Source: Chitinophaga varians (GTDB lineage Bacteria; Bacteroidota; Bacteroidia; Chitinophagales; Chitinophagaceae). Taken from it: 64,000 bases of DNA. Both the position numbers and the translations under genes were made by a program. How positions within the stretch are numbered: the stretch's first letter is position 1; each line of letters begins with the position of its first letter. The notes under the pieces were generated by a model. That model was not told the origin of the DNA, ran no database searches, and saw nothing but the letters and a program-made list of their open reading frames with translations. Shown here one piece after another: positions 42,309-51,992 of this stretch. The stretch is from contig NZ_JABAIA010000001.1 of the NCBI RefSeq assembly GCF_012641275.1, positions 1,116,001-1,180,000 on the forward strand, read 5' to 3'.

Positions 42309-43997
42309 ATGGACAATAATTCAATAGCCGATAATTTCTCCCTGCTGTCCAAACTAATGGACATCCACGGAGAAAACAGCTTTAAAGCCAAATCCTTTGC
42401 CTCTGCAGCTTTCACCATCGAAAAACTGCCGGCACAACTCAAAGACACGCCACGCGACGAGATATTCCGTATCAAGGGCATCGGGGAATCTACCGGGAAA
42501 AGCATCCTCGAAATGCTCGACACCAGCAGCTTTTCCCTGCTCACCAATTACATCAGCATCACCCCGCCCGGTATCCTCGAAATCATGAAGATCAAAGGAC
42601 TGGGACCGAAAAAAATAGCGACCATCTGGAAAGAGCTGGAGATCGAATCGATGGGCGAACTGCTGTACGCCTGTAACGAAAACCGCCTCCTGTTGCTCAA
42701 GGGCTTCGGCGAAAAAACACAGGAAAACGTCCGCCAGAATATAGAATTCTATCTGTCTAACCGCAACCGCTTCCTATATGCGGAAGTGGAATCCATAGCA
42801 ACGGACCTGGAAAAACAACTACAGGAACTGCTGGCACCTGCGCCTGTGGCACTTACCGGCGCTTTCCGCCGCCAGGAGGTGATCATCGATGAATTGGAAT
42901 TCGTGATCGCGGCCACACCGGAAACATTGCGGGAGCACATGGCTGCCCTGCCAGGTTTCACCCCCGGCGACGCCAACGGCGCTGATCAGGTATGGAAATA
43001 TAATGATAAGCTCAATGTGGTCACCCACGCCTGTGAGGCCGACGATTTCTACAGTACCCTCTTCTGCACCACCGGCGCGCCCGCTTTTATTGATAAATTC
43101 AATGCCGCAGGCGGCGCTGCCCATATCCGCAAAGCTCCCTCTGAAGAAGCTATTTTCAGCGGCGCCGGCATGGCCTATATACCACCCTGCCTGCGCGAAG
43201 GACAGCACGAAATTGAACAGGCCCGCCTACAGCAACTGCCTACACTCATTACCCGGGCGGACATCAAAGGTATCATCCACTCCCACAGCCAGTGGAGCGA
43301 TGGTGTGGACACGCTCGAAGAAATGGCCGTTGCCGCCAAAAACCAGGGCTTCGAATACCTCGTCATCAGCGACCACTCCCGCTCGGCGTTTTATGCCAAC
43401 GGCCTGAGCATCGAAAGGGTGATTGCACAGCAGGAACAGATCGATGAACTGAATAAAAAACTGGCGCCCTTCCGTATCTTCAAAAGCATTGAAGCCGATA
43501 TCCTCAACGACGGCACGCTGGACTATCCCGATGAGGTGCTGGCCCGCTTCGATCTTGTCATCGCTTCTGTGCACTCCAACCTGAAAATGACGGAAGAAAA
43601 AGCAATGGCCAGAATACTGAAGGCCGTTGAAAACCCCTATACCACCATTCTCGGGCATATGACCGGCCGCCTGCTGCTGAGCCGCAACGGCTATCCTGTG
43701 AATCATAAAGCAGTGATCGATGCCTGTGCGGCCAACAACGTGGTGATAGAGCTCAATGCACACCCACGCCGGCTGGATATCGACTGGACCTGGCTGTCCT
43801 ATGCGCTGGAGAAAAAAGTGCTGATATCCATCGATCCGGACGCACACAGCGTTCAGGGATACCGCGATGTGCATTATGGTACGCTGGCAGCTCAAAAAGG
43901 AGGAGTCACCAAAGCCAACAATCTTAGCAGCTTCAGTGTTGACATGCTCGATAATTTCCTGCAGGAACGCAAAAAACAAAAAAATATCCTCTCATGA
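42309..43997 (+). CDS. PolX/PHP-domain protein with degenerate polymerase active site
   Basis: A 562-residue protein with the PolX layout: helix-hairpin-helix regions (IKGIGESTGKSILEML, IKGLGPKKIATIWKEL, LLKGFGEKTQENVRQNI), a polymerase palm region and a C-terminal PHP domain. The PHP metal motifs are complete (HSHSQWSDG with H324/H326, ISDHS, EADIL, SVHSNL, GHMTGR, ELNAHPRRLD, DPDAHSV). In the palm the usual G-S and D-x-D are GAFRRQ and DELEF (E195, E197), and the third Asp seems lost (KLNVV). The phosphoesterase part may therefore be active while the polymerase is not. The gene overlaps prsW by 4 bases. Confidence 0.85.
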   Translation: MDNNSIADNFSLLSKLMDIHGENSFKAKSFASAAFTIEKLPAQLKDTPRDEIFRIKGIGESTGKSILEMLDTSSFSLLTNYISITPPGILEIMKIKGLGPKKIATIWKELEIESMGELLYACNENRLLLLKGFGEKTQENVRQNIEFYLSNRNRFLYAEVESIATDLEKQLQELLAPAPVALTGAFRRQEVIIDELEFVIAATPETLREHMAALPGFTPGDANGADQVWKYNDKLNVVTHACEADDFYSTLFCTTGAPAFIDKFNAAGGAAHIRKAPSEEAIFSGAGMAYIPPCLREGQHEIEQARLQQLPTLITRADIKGIIHSHSQWSDGVDTLEEMAVAAKNQGFEYLVISDHSRSAFYANGLSIERVIAQQEQIDELNKKLAPFRIFKSIEADILNDGTLDYPDEVLARFDLVIASVHSNLKMTEEKAMARILKAVENPYTTILGHMTGRLLLSRNGYPVNHKAVIDACAANNVVIELNAHPRRLDIDWTWLSYALEKKVLISIDPDAHSVQGYRDVHYGTLAAQKGGVTKANNLSSFSVDMLDNFLQERKKQKNILS

Positions 43998-44734
43998 TGT
44001 TACTGGCGCTGGCCGTAGCCCCGGGACTGGCTATCTGTCTCCTGATGTTTATAGTGGACAAATACGACCCCGAACCGGTTGGCCTCCTGCTGAAAAGCTT
44101 TCTCCTTGGCATGGCTTGTGTGGTCATGCCGCTGCTGTTTCAGGCGCTCGCTTCCATGTATGGATTCCGGGAAACCAATACAAGCCTCTTTGATACGGCC
44201 TTCTTTGCCTACGGCATCGTAGGCCTCTCTGAAGAATTCGCCAAATTTCTGGTGCTGCGCTTCTACGCGTATCCTAAAAAAGCGTTCAACGAACCACTCG
44301 ATGGTATCGTGTATGCGGTGATGATCGGAATGGGCTTTGCCACACTGGAGAATATCGCTTATGTCAGTCAATTCGGCTTTGGCACAGGCGTGGCCCGTAT
44401 GTTCCTGTCTGTGCCTGCCCACGCCACTTTTGCCATACTCATGGGATATTATGTAGGACTAGCCAAGTTCATACCGGATCAAAGAAACACGCTCCTGCTC
44501 AAAGGCCTGCTGATAGCCGTGTTTTTCCATGGTTCCTTCGACTTTTTCCTGTTCTCCGGTAACAGCATCCTGGCGCTGGGCGCAGCGGTATTTACGCTGG
44601 TCATCGCAGCCAGACTGTCTTACAGGGCTACCCGGAAAGACATGATGCTGTCGAAAAAACTGTTTCACCGGCACTTTGACAAAGATGCGATAGGCCCCTC
44701 GCCGCTCGACGGGGACGAAGATGATTTGCTCTAA
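43994..44734 (+). CDS. prsW: PrsW family intramembrane metalloprotease
   Basis: A 246-residue membrane protein with about six to seven hydrophobic segments. It has the PrsW glutamate pair in LSEEFAKFLV (E80, E81), the conserved ENIAYV after the second half of the core, HATFAILMGYYVG and FFHGSFDFFLF with the metal-ligand His residues, and DEPE-like DKYDPEP in the first loop. Family members cleave membrane proteins such as RsiW in Bacillus. Its ATG overlaps the PolX stop (ATGA), so it is translated with that gene. A link to sigma-factor control is family knowledge only. Confidence 0.88.
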   Translation: MMLLALAVAPGLAICLLMFIVDKYDPEPVGLLLKSFLLGMACVVMPLLFQALASMYGFRETNTSLFDTAFFAYGIVGLSEEFAKFLVLRFYAYPKKAFNEPLDGIVYAVMIGMGFATLENIAYVSQFGFGTGVARMFLSVPAHATFAILMGYYVGLAKFIPDQRNTLLLKGLLIAVFFHGSFDFFLFSGNSILALGAAVFTLVIAARLSYRATRKDMMLSKKLFHRHFDKDAIGPSPLDGDEDDLL

Positions 44735-44793
44735 ATCAGGAACTGCCCTGTAAGGGATAACATATAACACGTCAATTCAACCCGGAGATTAGT

Positions 44794-44801
44794 TATCTTT
44801 G
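44794..44801 (+). promoter_or_regulatory. Candidate -7 box (TATCTTTG) for the DsbA-family gene
   Basis: TATCTTTG matches TAnnTTTG and is 63 bases upstream of the ATG of the DsbA-family gene. The -33 region is not clear. Confidence 0.45.
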
Positions 44802-44864
44802 CAGCGACTTGCACATTTTCCAACGGCTAAGCACAGCTAACCGCGAAAAGCTAAATGCCTGTTT

Positions 44865-45500
44865 ATGCGCTTTATATATGTCTATGATCCGCTTTGTGGA
44901 TGGTGCTACGGGTTTACACCGGTAGTCATGCAGTTTCAGCAACTGCACAGCGGCGACATGGAATTTGATATCCTCTCCGGCGGTATGATCGTAGGAGACA
45001 ATCGCCACCCGTTCTCTACGATGGCGGCCTATATCCAACGGGAGCACACCAACGTGGAAGAAATGACCGGGGTAAAATTCGGTAGCGCTTTTCTCGAGAA
45101 ACTGCTGCCTTCAGAAGAAATGATGGATTCAGAAAAACCATCAGTCGCCCTGACCGTTTTTAAGGCCTATCAGCCTGAAAACGCCATCTCCTTCGCTCAT
45201 GATATGCAACATGCGCTTAACTATGATGGGCTAAGCCTTAACCTTGACGCTACCTACCGGAAACTGGTCCGAAAATACAGCCTGCCGGAAGATGAATTTA
45301 TTGACCGGCTGCATAATGAACACCTGCGGTATGAAACCAACCAGGAGTTTCAACTGGTGCAGAACTGGGGTATTACCGGCTTCCCCGCCGCCATTCTGGA
45401 CACAGGCAAACAGCTGTATCTATGCGCAAGAGGATATACACCGCTCGACAGGCTGCAACAAACAGTCGATAATATTATTGAGGAAAGTAACCGTTTATAA
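44865..45500 (+). CDS. DsbA family oxidoreductase (FrnE-like, CGWC)
   Basis: A 211-residue thioredoxin-fold protein with the active-site motif C11-G-W-C14 in YVYDPLCGWCYGF and the cis-Pro loop at ITGFPAAIL. The insertion between is helical. It has no signal peptide, unlike periplasmic DsbA, so it belongs to the FrnE/DsbA-like cytosolic group, whose members include disulfide isomerases and glutathione transferase kappa-like proteins. It precedes the GNAT gene by 10 bases and probably shares its transcript. The substrate is unknown. Confidence 0.88.
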   Translation: MRFIYVYDPLCGWCYGFTPVVMQFQQLHSGDMEFDILSGGMIVGDNRHPFSTMAAYIQREHTNVEEMTGVKFGSAFLEKLLPSEEMMDSEKPSVALTVFKAYQPENAISFAHDMQHALNYDGLSLNLDATYRKLVRKYSLPEDEFIDRLHNEHLRYETNQEFQLVQNWGITGFPAAILDTGKQLYLCARGYTPLDRLQQTVDNIIEESNRL

Positions 45501-45510
45501 TACACAAACC

Positions 45511-46005
45511 ATGTATCGCGTAAAATCAACAACAGTAGCCGACATTCCCGTTATACAGGAGTTGACTGAAAGAATCTGGAGACCAACTTACCAACGCATC
45601 CTCGAACCTGCACAGATCGATTATATGATCGATATGATGTACAGCACTGCCGCTCTTACCAAACAGATCGCGGAGTTAAACCACAAGTTCATCATCCTGC
45701 AGGACGATAAAAGACCTATCGGCTACGCATCTTATAGCACTACCGATACGGAAGGTGTCTATAAACTGCATAAAATCTATCTCGACAGCAGCTACCAGGG
45801 CAAAGGCGTAGGCCGCTTCCTGCTGGATACTGTTATCCGCCAGGTAAAAAAATTAGGTGCCACCATCCTCGAACTGGATGTGAACCGCTACAATAAAGCC
45901 CGCTTTTTTTATGAGAAGATGGGATTCTCCACCTATAAAGAGAAAGATACCGATATCGGTAATGGTTATCTGATGGAAGATTACGTAATGAGGAAATCAT
46001 TATAA
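45511..46005 (+). CDS. GNAT family N-acetyltransferase
   Basis: The ATG at 45511 gives 164 residues and a standard GNAT start (VKSTTVADIPVIQELTERIW). The acetyl-CoA loop is YQGKGVGRFLLDTVI (the Q/R-x-x-G-x-G/A motif), and the C-terminal ELDVNRYNKARFFYEKMGF is typical of the fold. The acceptor cannot be predicted. The gene is 10 bases after the DsbA-family gene. It ends 141 bases before a strong hairpin terminator. Confidence 0.9.
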   Translation: MYRVKSTTVADIPVIQELTERIWRPTYQRILEPAQIDYMIDMMYSTAALTKQIAELNHKFIILQDDKRPIGYASYSTTDTEGVYKLHKIYLDSSYQGKGVGRFLLDTVIRQVKKLGATILELDVNRYNKARFFYEKMGFSTYKEKDTDIGNGYLMEDYVMRKSL

Positions 46006-46146
46006 AAAAAGAGCCCGGTAAGGACATACCAGGCTATTCCCAAGTTAACCATTAAAAGACACAACTCTTTTATCTTTAGTTATTTTATTAATTCCTTCTA
46101 CCATTACCTACGATAAACGGATTATCGTGGATTTACAAATAGTAAA

Positions 46147-46190
46147 AAAAGCAGCATCTTTTATATTTTAATATAAATGATGCTGCTTTT
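46147..46190. terminator. Long bidirectional hairpin between GNAT and the Calx-beta gene
   Basis: AAAAGCAGCATC pairs with GATGCTGCTTTT, and the interior TTTATATT/AATATAAA pairs around a 2-base loop, so nearly the whole 44 bases fold. It has T and A flanks for both directions. Confidence 0.82.
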
Positions 46191-46207
46191 AAGTTTATTA
46201 AAGAAAA

Positions 46208-46233
46208 TTCCCGCATAGAGGACTATGCGGGAA
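46208..46233. terminator. Second hairpin before the Calx-beta gene end
   Basis: A perfect 11-base stem, TTCCCGCATAG/CTATGCGGGAA, with a 4-base loop, 50 bases beyond the minus-strand stop. The two hairpins together probably insulate the convergent transcripts. Confidence 0.6.
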
Positions 46234-46283
46234 CGTAGGTGTTGCCTGAAACAGCGTATATCGGTTATTGATTCAAGCCGGGT

Positions 46284-48770
46284 TTACTTGGTAGCTGTCA
46301 ACACGGTCCCTTCTTCGTTATCATCATCATGGATAACAGCTATGGCCTTGTTCAGTTTCAGCTCGGGAGAGATTTTCAGCATACCGGCATTGTTAGCGGT
46401 GGTCACGTCACGCAGTTTCACGGCTACAACAGCGTCCGACTCTTTGATACGGTCGTTCACCACGGCCACCTGGATGTCTGTTTCGCTGAAAGCGCAGTCA
46501 CCGGTGATTTTCACCATGTCGCCGTTCATGATCACGAACTTGCGGCCATAAGCGGCGGCACTTACGGAATCCACTCCAAAGTAGATATTGATATCGCTGC
46601 CGGTGCAGTTGGTCTGTACAGAGCCATCAGCAGCTTTTACAAGGATACATTTGAACATGCTTACCGGCGCGGTAGCAGACTCGTTGGCGTCTGTCAGTTT
46701 TACCAGCGTGATATGCGCTGCCTGGTCCTGGATATACTGGGAAGCGGAAATAGAGGTCACATCGCCATTATAGCCCACGACAGCTTCGTTTTCCGCTTTG
46801 ATTTCGCTGAGTACCAGTACTACGGTCTCGGCCAGTTCAAAACGGTTATCGTCTTTTACTTTCACAGACAGGCTCGCAGTGCTGGCGCCATTGTCAATAA
46901 CAAAGGGCGCTTTGATGCTGCTGACAAAATCCGCACCCGGCAAAGCGGTGCCATTGCCGAATTTGTAGGTCAGCTTAACCGGCTTGCCGGTGGCGTTGAC
47001 CAGTGGCGTGTTGTCGCGTTTGAACAGGCCCGCAGAGAATACCACATCGGTATTAGGCTCTGCACCGTTAGTGCCGCCAATGAATTTCACCATGGCCGGC
47101 TGATCAAGGATAGTCACCTCACCTTTGGCTTTGGTAAGATGCAGGTCAGACGCGTCCATGATTTCTACATGGAAAGACTCTTTACCTTCCAGCAGGTTGT
47201 CGCTTTTCACGGGTATCTGGATGGTTTTGGAGATAATAGCGCCTGCGGCAAATTCGGAAGGCACGAAGGAGATAGTGCCTTCTGTGATATCGAAGTCACC
47301 CTGGCCGGCGCCATCTTTATGCGGGATGGTTTTGTAATGTACATTCACCGGTGTACGCACACCATTGCTTCTGAGGAAGCCGGAAAGCGTGATGGTCAGT
47401 GAAGCGTTAGACAAGCCATTGAGCGGCTCAGACACAGCGATATCGTTAACAGACACGCCATGGCTGATTTTGATGATACGGTTACCGTCTTCATCACCAC
47501 CGCCGGCTGCCAGGATTTCGCCGGAAGGACTCATCAGCAGGGACGCAAGCGTGGTTTTAGTATCGTATTTGCCCAGTTGTTTGTCGAACATCAGTTCTCC
47601 GTCAGGCGTCAGTTTAATGAGGCGGTAGCCTTCTTTGGTCACCACACACATTTCATCATCTTCGGTGAGCAGCAGATGCTGGAATACGGTGCCCAGGTTT
47701 TTGTTGACCACCTGTGTGCCGTCCGGCAGTAACTTCACGATCTTACCGGTATTCATGCCGATGTTGCCACCAGCAGCCACCACTTTGCCGTTTTTACCTA
47801 CTTCCAGCGCATACAGGGCGGCGTCCACTTCCTTGTTGAACAGCTCTGTACCATCAGGACGCAGTTTTACGATACGGCCTTTGTCTTTTTCTTCCGCGCA
47901 GGCGAAAATCTGGCCCAGGTCATTCACCTTCATGGCGTTGAACTTGCCGTCTACGGTGCTGTATTCTTTATCGAATACCACCTGGCCTTCGGCGTTCACT
48001 TTGGCAATACGGCTGGCGTTGCCTGTGCCATAAGCGCCACCGCCCATCGCCAGGATAGAACCGTCTTCCAGCAGGAGCATTTTTTCAAATACAGCGCCGG
48101 GCTTACCAAAGCTGAGGTCAAATTGTTTTTCGCCTTTACCGTCTACTTTTACCATAAAAGCTTTACCCTGGCCATCTCCTACGTCACCACCAACAGCCAC
48201 AATATTTTCGTCTTCGTCGATTAATACGTTTGTAAATACGTTGTGAGCACCAAAACCTTTGTCAAACTCGATCTTGCCATCAGCAGTCATTTTGGTGATG
48301 CGCGCCTGTGCAGGCTTGCTGCCGTCTACACCAACGGTGATGTAGTTACCATGACGGTCTGCAATGATTTTGGTGAAATAACCACCCTGGCCATTACCGA
48401 TACTTTTGTCAAATATCACTTCTCCGGTGGCACTCAGTTTGGTGATACGGGCATTACCGTAGGCAATAGTGCCGCCGCCTACCGCCACCAGTTCATTTTT
48501 AGGCAGCAGTAATAAGTCCTGGTAAGCTACCAGCCCGCCTTTGTTTAAACGGGTATTGTAAATAGGATTTCCCGTGGAGGATAATTTGGTGATACATCCG
48601 TTATCCAATCCACCGCCGATAGCAACAATGGCATTGTTCTCCGCAATGGCCAGTTTCCGGTACTGGTTCTTGGGAGCGCCCATGCTTTTGTTGAACACAA
48701 CTGGCATTTCCTGGGCAAAGGCCTGTGAGCCTATTCCCAGTAACAGCATTAGTGATGCAATCTTGTTCAT
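46284..48770 (-). CDS. Secreted protein with repeat-propeller N-half and Calx-beta domains
   Basis: An 828-residue protein with a signal peptide (LMLLLGIGSQAFAQ). The N-terminal about 420 residues contain repeated units of the form ITKLSATGEVIFDKSIGNG/GGxxAYGNAxRIxKL, like a delta-60 beta-propeller. Then come two or three Calx-beta-like domains, marked by LLEGKESFHVEI, ELAETVVLVLSEI and IKESDAVVAVKL. There is no clear C-terminal sorting domain; it ends DDDNEEGTVLTATK. It is the last gene of a four-gene minus-strand T9SS-type cluster. It may be a surface adhesin or accessory protein. The Calx-beta kinship with the giant adhesin upstream suggests a related role. Confidence 0.78.
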   Translation of the reverse strand: MNKIASLMLLLGIGSQAFAQEMPVVFNKSMGAPKNQYRKLAIAENNAIVAIGGGLDNGCITKLSSTGNPIYNTRLNKGGLVAYQDLLLLPKNELVAVGGGTIAYGNARITKLSATGEVIFDKSIGNGQGGYFTKIIADRHGNYITVGVDGSKPAQARITKMTADGKIEFDKGFGAHNVFTNVLIDEDENIVAVGGDVGDGQGKAFMVKVDGKGEKQFDLSFGKPGAVFEKMLLLEDGSILAMGGGAYGTGNASRIAKVNAEGQVVFDKEYSTVDGKFNAMKVNDLGQIFACAEEKDKGRIVKLRPDGTELFNKEVDAALYALEVGKNGKVVAAGGNIGMNTGKIVKLLPDGTQVVNKNLGTVFQHLLLTEDDEMCVVTKEGYRLIKLTPDGELMFDKQLGKYDTKTTLASLLMSPSGEILAAGGGDEDGNRIIKISHGVSVNDIAVSEPLNGLSNASLTITLSGFLRSNGVRTPVNVHYKTIPHKDGAGQGDFDITEGTISFVPSEFAAGAIISKTIQIPVKSDNLLEGKESFHVEIMDASDLHLTKAKGEVTILDQPAMVKFIGGTNGAEPNTDVVFSAGLFKRDNTPLVNATGKPVKLTYKFGNGTALPGADFVSSIKAPFVIDNGASTASLSVKVKDDNRFELAETVVLVLSEIKAENEAVVGYNGDVTSISASQYIQDQAAHITLVKLTDANESATAPVSMFKCILVKAADGSVQTNCTGSDINIYFGVDSVSAAAYGRKFVIMNGDMVKITGDCAFSETDIQVAVVNDRIKESDAVVAVKLRDVTTANNAGMLKISPELKLNKAIAVIHDDDNEEGTVLTATK

Positions 48771-48806
48771 TTTGTTAGTTTGATATACGCAATAAAAAAA
48801 ATCGTT

Positions 48807-51032
48807 TTACTGTATGGTGATCTCACACCGCCTGTTCACGCCCTGTTGCAGGATGAACTTCTCCCGGTCAGCATCCAGTTTATACTGACTGGCAACCAAT
48901 ACAGGCCTGGTAGAACCGAAGTAGTTGATACGGATGCGACCGGCTTCTACGCCGCGACTGAGCAGGCATTCCTGGATATACACCGCCCGGTTTTTCGACA
49001 GGGCGAGGTTATATTTCTCTGTTCCGATAATGTCAGCATGCCCGTTAACGATGATCATCCGTTGGGGCTGGGCTTTCCAGATATAAAAAATGGAATCGAG
49101 CTTGCTCCATTCCTTGTCCTGTGGTATGTAGGAATTAAGGTCGAAGTAAACGGCCCCTGGCACGCTCCACAGGGATACCTTTGTACGGGCGGCACTGTCG
49201 GCGGATAACGTATAGGCGCTCACGTGAATGACCGCACTGTCTGCCTGTATGTTATTTTTTACGGTTGATGAAGAACGCCCCGGCGCAGCAGCTGTCGCCT
49301 GCCGGCTGAGCTGCTCCGGCTGACTGCTCACCGTCCGCTGCCCATAGTCAGGCGCGGCAGTGGCATTGCCCGTTGCAGCAGTTGTGGTCGTTGCAACCGC
49401 TGGTGCGGGATGAGCCAGGTTCTGCCACGGTATCATCTCCGGAGAACTGTCTACTATATTATCTGTATATTCTTTTACTTCACGGACAGGCGTGCTAACG
49501 GGAACGGCTGTACTGGCCACAGCGGGCGCAGCAGGCTTAACTTCCGCTTTTGCAACGGGAGCCAGGTTATCATAGGTTTTATCCCCTACTAAAGTCAGCT
49601 GTGGACGGTTGTCCGTCTGCGTCATGGTATAAGGCACTTTGTCTTCGTCATTTACCGGCTTGCCGGGATAAGGCAGTCCCAGTTGTTTCAAAGGATTTTT
49701 CTTCAGATTCAGCACATAGATATGGTCATTATCATGTACACCGGAACGGTCCGATGTAAAGTATAATAACAACTTGGATTCGTCCAGCACTGCGTTCAGA
49801 TCATCAAACTGGGTATTCACAGGATAAGGCAGGTGTACCGGCCCTTCTTCTGCTTTCGACAGATCGATCATGAATATATCCAGTCCGCCGAAGCCCCGTA
49901 AACCGTTGGAAGCAAAAAACAATTTATCTCCCACAATAAACGGATACAGTTCGTTGCCGTTGGTATTTACCTTCGGGCCCATGTTCACAGGCGCTTTCCA
50001 GCGTTTCTCCGCTTTATCCCAGTCAGCGTAGTAGATATCTGTACCACCCTGACCGCCAGGCATATCGGACGCAAAGTACAAACGTTTACCATTTGATGCA
50101 ACTGACGGATGCAGGAAAGACGAGGATTCTGAAGATTTACCCAGTTTTACCGGCACCGGCTTGCTCCACGTGTCGTGATTTTCCTGGTAGGTAGAGGTCA
50201 ACAGCTGCGTACCGTTGTTATAATTAATGAAAGAATTTTTATCGTTTTTAACATCGGTAAACCGGTTGGAGGTGTAAATCACCCGTTTTCCCTGATCATA
50301 GAAAGAAGCCGGTCCCACCTGTAAGATGCCTTTCAGGCTATTGTTGAACGGCTCAATCCCATCTTCCGAGATCATGTACAGCCTGGAGTTGGTATAGAAA
50401 GACTGGGCTTCATTCTTCTTAAAATCATTGGAAAGAAAAACGATATTGTCTTTATACAGGGCCAGTCCGTACTGGTATCCGGGCAAGCTAAGCCGGAGGC
50501 TGTCTGCTTTTACGTTCCGGAGAGAGTCGCGGTTAAAGAAGTTATAATAATTCACCAGGGATTCCTGGAGGTTGGTGAAGCGGGCGTTGTTTTTATAATT
50601 TTTGGCATACACTTCACTGATCTGACGTGCTTTTTCCACTCTTCCGGTGCGTTTCAGCAGATCGATATAAGTGGTCACATCGGTCACCAGTACATCATCA
50701 CTGGGTTTGTAGAGCAGCTCATCGTAAAGGCTGACAGTTTTTTCAAACTGCCGCGTTTCAAAATAAATGCGGGCCAACTGGAACTTCGCCTGCCGGCGGG
50801 CAGCGTCGTCGCTCGTATTGTTAATTACATCGTTGCAGAGCGATATGGCTCTTTCATATTCCTGTCTTTTAAATGACCGTTCTGCCCTTCTTACTTTAGA
50901 CATGCTGCCCATACTACCGGAGGTATGGTCTTTAACAAAAGAGCAGGAACCAGTCATGATCAGCACACCCAGGAAAAACACCAGGCGGCCAACTTGGTAA
51001 TTTCGCATTCGTTCCGTGAATCGGGTTTTCAT
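48807..51032 (-). CDS. OmpA family lipoprotein with TPR and PD40-like repeats (PorE/SprE-type)
   Basis: A 741-residue lipoprotein (LGVLIMTGSCSFVK, lipobox Cys near 30). The N-terminal part (about 45-160) is TPR-like: RAERSFKRQEYERAISLCND and YFETRQFEKTVSLYDELLY. A PD40/WD40-like propeller follows at about 210-460 (ASNGKRLYFASDMPGGQGGTDI, LYPFIVGDKLFFASNGLRGFGG, DLNAVLDESKLLLYFTSDRSG). A Pro/Ala/Thr-rich linker leads to a C-terminal OmpA domain (about 630-741; VNGHADIIGTEKYNLALSKNRA) that binds peptidoglycan. This layout is known from T9SS partner proteins of the PorE type. It lies 10 bases upstream of the next gene's end, in the adhesin operon. Confidence 0.86.
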   Translation of the reverse strand: MKTRFTERMRNYQVGRLVFFLGVLIMTGSCSFVKDHTSGSMGSMSKVRRAERSFKRQEYERAISLCNDVINNTSDDAARRQAKFQLARIYFETRQFEKTVSLYDELLYKPSDDVLVTDVTTYIDLLKRTGRVEKARQISEVYAKNYKNNARFTNLQESLVNYYNFFNRDSLRNVKADSLRLSLPGYQYGLALYKDNIVFLSNDFKKNEAQSFYTNSRLYMISEDGIEPFNNSLKGILQVGPASFYDQGKRVIYTSNRFTDVKNDKNSFINYNNGTQLLTSTYQENHDTWSKPVPVKLGKSSESSSFLHPSVASNGKRLYFASDMPGGQGGTDIYYADWDKAEKRWKAPVNMGPKVNTNGNELYPFIVGDKLFFASNGLRGFGGLDIFMIDLSKAEEGPVHLPYPVNTQFDDLNAVLDESKLLLYFTSDRSGVHDNDHIYVLNLKKNPLKQLGLPYPGKPVNDEDKVPYTMTQTDNRPQLTLVGDKTYDNLAPVAKAEVKPAAPAVASTAVPVSTPVREVKEYTDNIVDSSPEMIPWQNLAHPAPAVATTTTAATGNATAAPDYGQRTVSSQPEQLSRQATAAAPGRSSSTVKNNIQADSAVIHVSAYTLSADSAARTKVSLWSVPGAVYFDLNSYIPQDKEWSKLDSIFYIWKAQPQRMIIVNGHADIIGTEKYNLALSKNRAVYIQECLLSRGVEAGRIRINYFGSTRPVLVASQYKLDADREKFILQQGVNRRCEITIQ

Positions 51033-51042
51033 AACATTTTTT

Positions 51043-51957
51043 TTAGAAGTACCGCGGGGCCACCACTTTCCATTTGGACCAGGAAAAACGATAATTGATC
51101 ATTACTTCGTGGGAAACTGTTTGTGCGCCTTTCAGGTTTGACTGCATCGGGGTATCGTAAGAATAGCCCAGTTGCAGGTTTTTGTTCAGCTGCACTTGAA
51201 CAAGACCGGTCATCGTTTTTTCGGAACGCCAGGATGCGCCCAGCCATACCAGATTTTTTAAAAGAATATTTGCATTGAGGTCGTACTGCACGCCGGTGCC
51301 TTTTACTATCCTCAATAACACATTGGGTTTGAGTTTTACGTTGTCGTTAATGGTCAGAAGGTATCCGGATTGAATAAAGTAATGTGATTGCACCACTACT
51401 TTGTTGACACTGTTGCCCAGGTCAAAACTTTTAAAAGTGGGAGAAGAGATGCCGACAAAGAAGTGGTCGGTAAACAGCATGAAACCGAAGCCCACATCTG
51501 TTTTCCAGTAGCTCTGGTTCTGTGCGAACACCGGATCGGAAGTAGACAGGGAGGCGTTGTCTTCCCGGAACTGCGACATGCCGGCTTTTAAGCCCATAGC
51601 GAGGTATAACTTTTCGTTTAGCTTTACCCGTTGGGATATATTAAAATGCACGCCTGTCTGGGAGTTGACGGTGATCTTCTCATTCATCAGCGACACGCCC
51701 AGGCTGGTATTGGTAGCCTTTAGCGGCGTATAAAAAGAAGCAGTGGCTGTTTTAGGGGCGCCATCTACGCCCACCCATTGGTTACGGCCTACGGCAGTAA
51801 GGCTGGAAGACTCGTCCATGGAAGGGTACGCCGGGTTAATGATCATCCCGTTAAACATATACTGGGAGTAGATCGGCTGTTGCTGCGCCCACCCTTTCAG
51901 GCAGCAGCAACAGCACATGACAGCAATCCCTAAAGCTTTCATAAATCGCTTGTTCAT
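51043..51957 (-). CDS. PorP/SprF family T9SS membrane protein
   Basis: The ATG at 51957 is used (304 residues); the frame upstream only offers a TTG. The protein has a signal peptide (MKALGIAVMCCCCCLKGWAQ) with an unusual run of five Cys, then the PorP/SprF start QQPIYSQYMFNGMIINPAY and AVGRNQWVGVDGAPKTATAS, with beta-strand-rich sequence and a final aromatic strand ending APRYF. Family members sit in the outer membrane and help secrete or attach specific T9SS cargo. SprF is paired with the adhesin SprB in Flavobacterium, and here the gene directly follows the giant adhesin gene. Confidence 0.9.
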   Translation of the reverse strand: MNKRFMKALGIAVMCCCCCLKGWAQQQPIYSQYMFNGMIINPAYPSMDESSSLTAVGRNQWVGVDGAPKTATASFYTPLKATNTSLGVSLMNEKITVNSQTGVHFNISQRVKLNEKLYLAMGLKAGMSQFREDNASLSTSDPVFAQNQSYWKTDVGFGFMLFTDHFFVGISSPTFKSFDLGNSVNKVVVQSHYFIQSGYLLTINDNVKLKPNVLLRIVKGTGVQYDLNANILLKNLVWLGASWRSEKTMTGLVQVQLNKNLQLGYSYDTPMQSNLKGAQTVSHEVMINYRFSWSKWKVVAPRYF

Positions 51958-51992
51958 AGGTATCAGCTTGAATATTTTTACCAATAATGACC

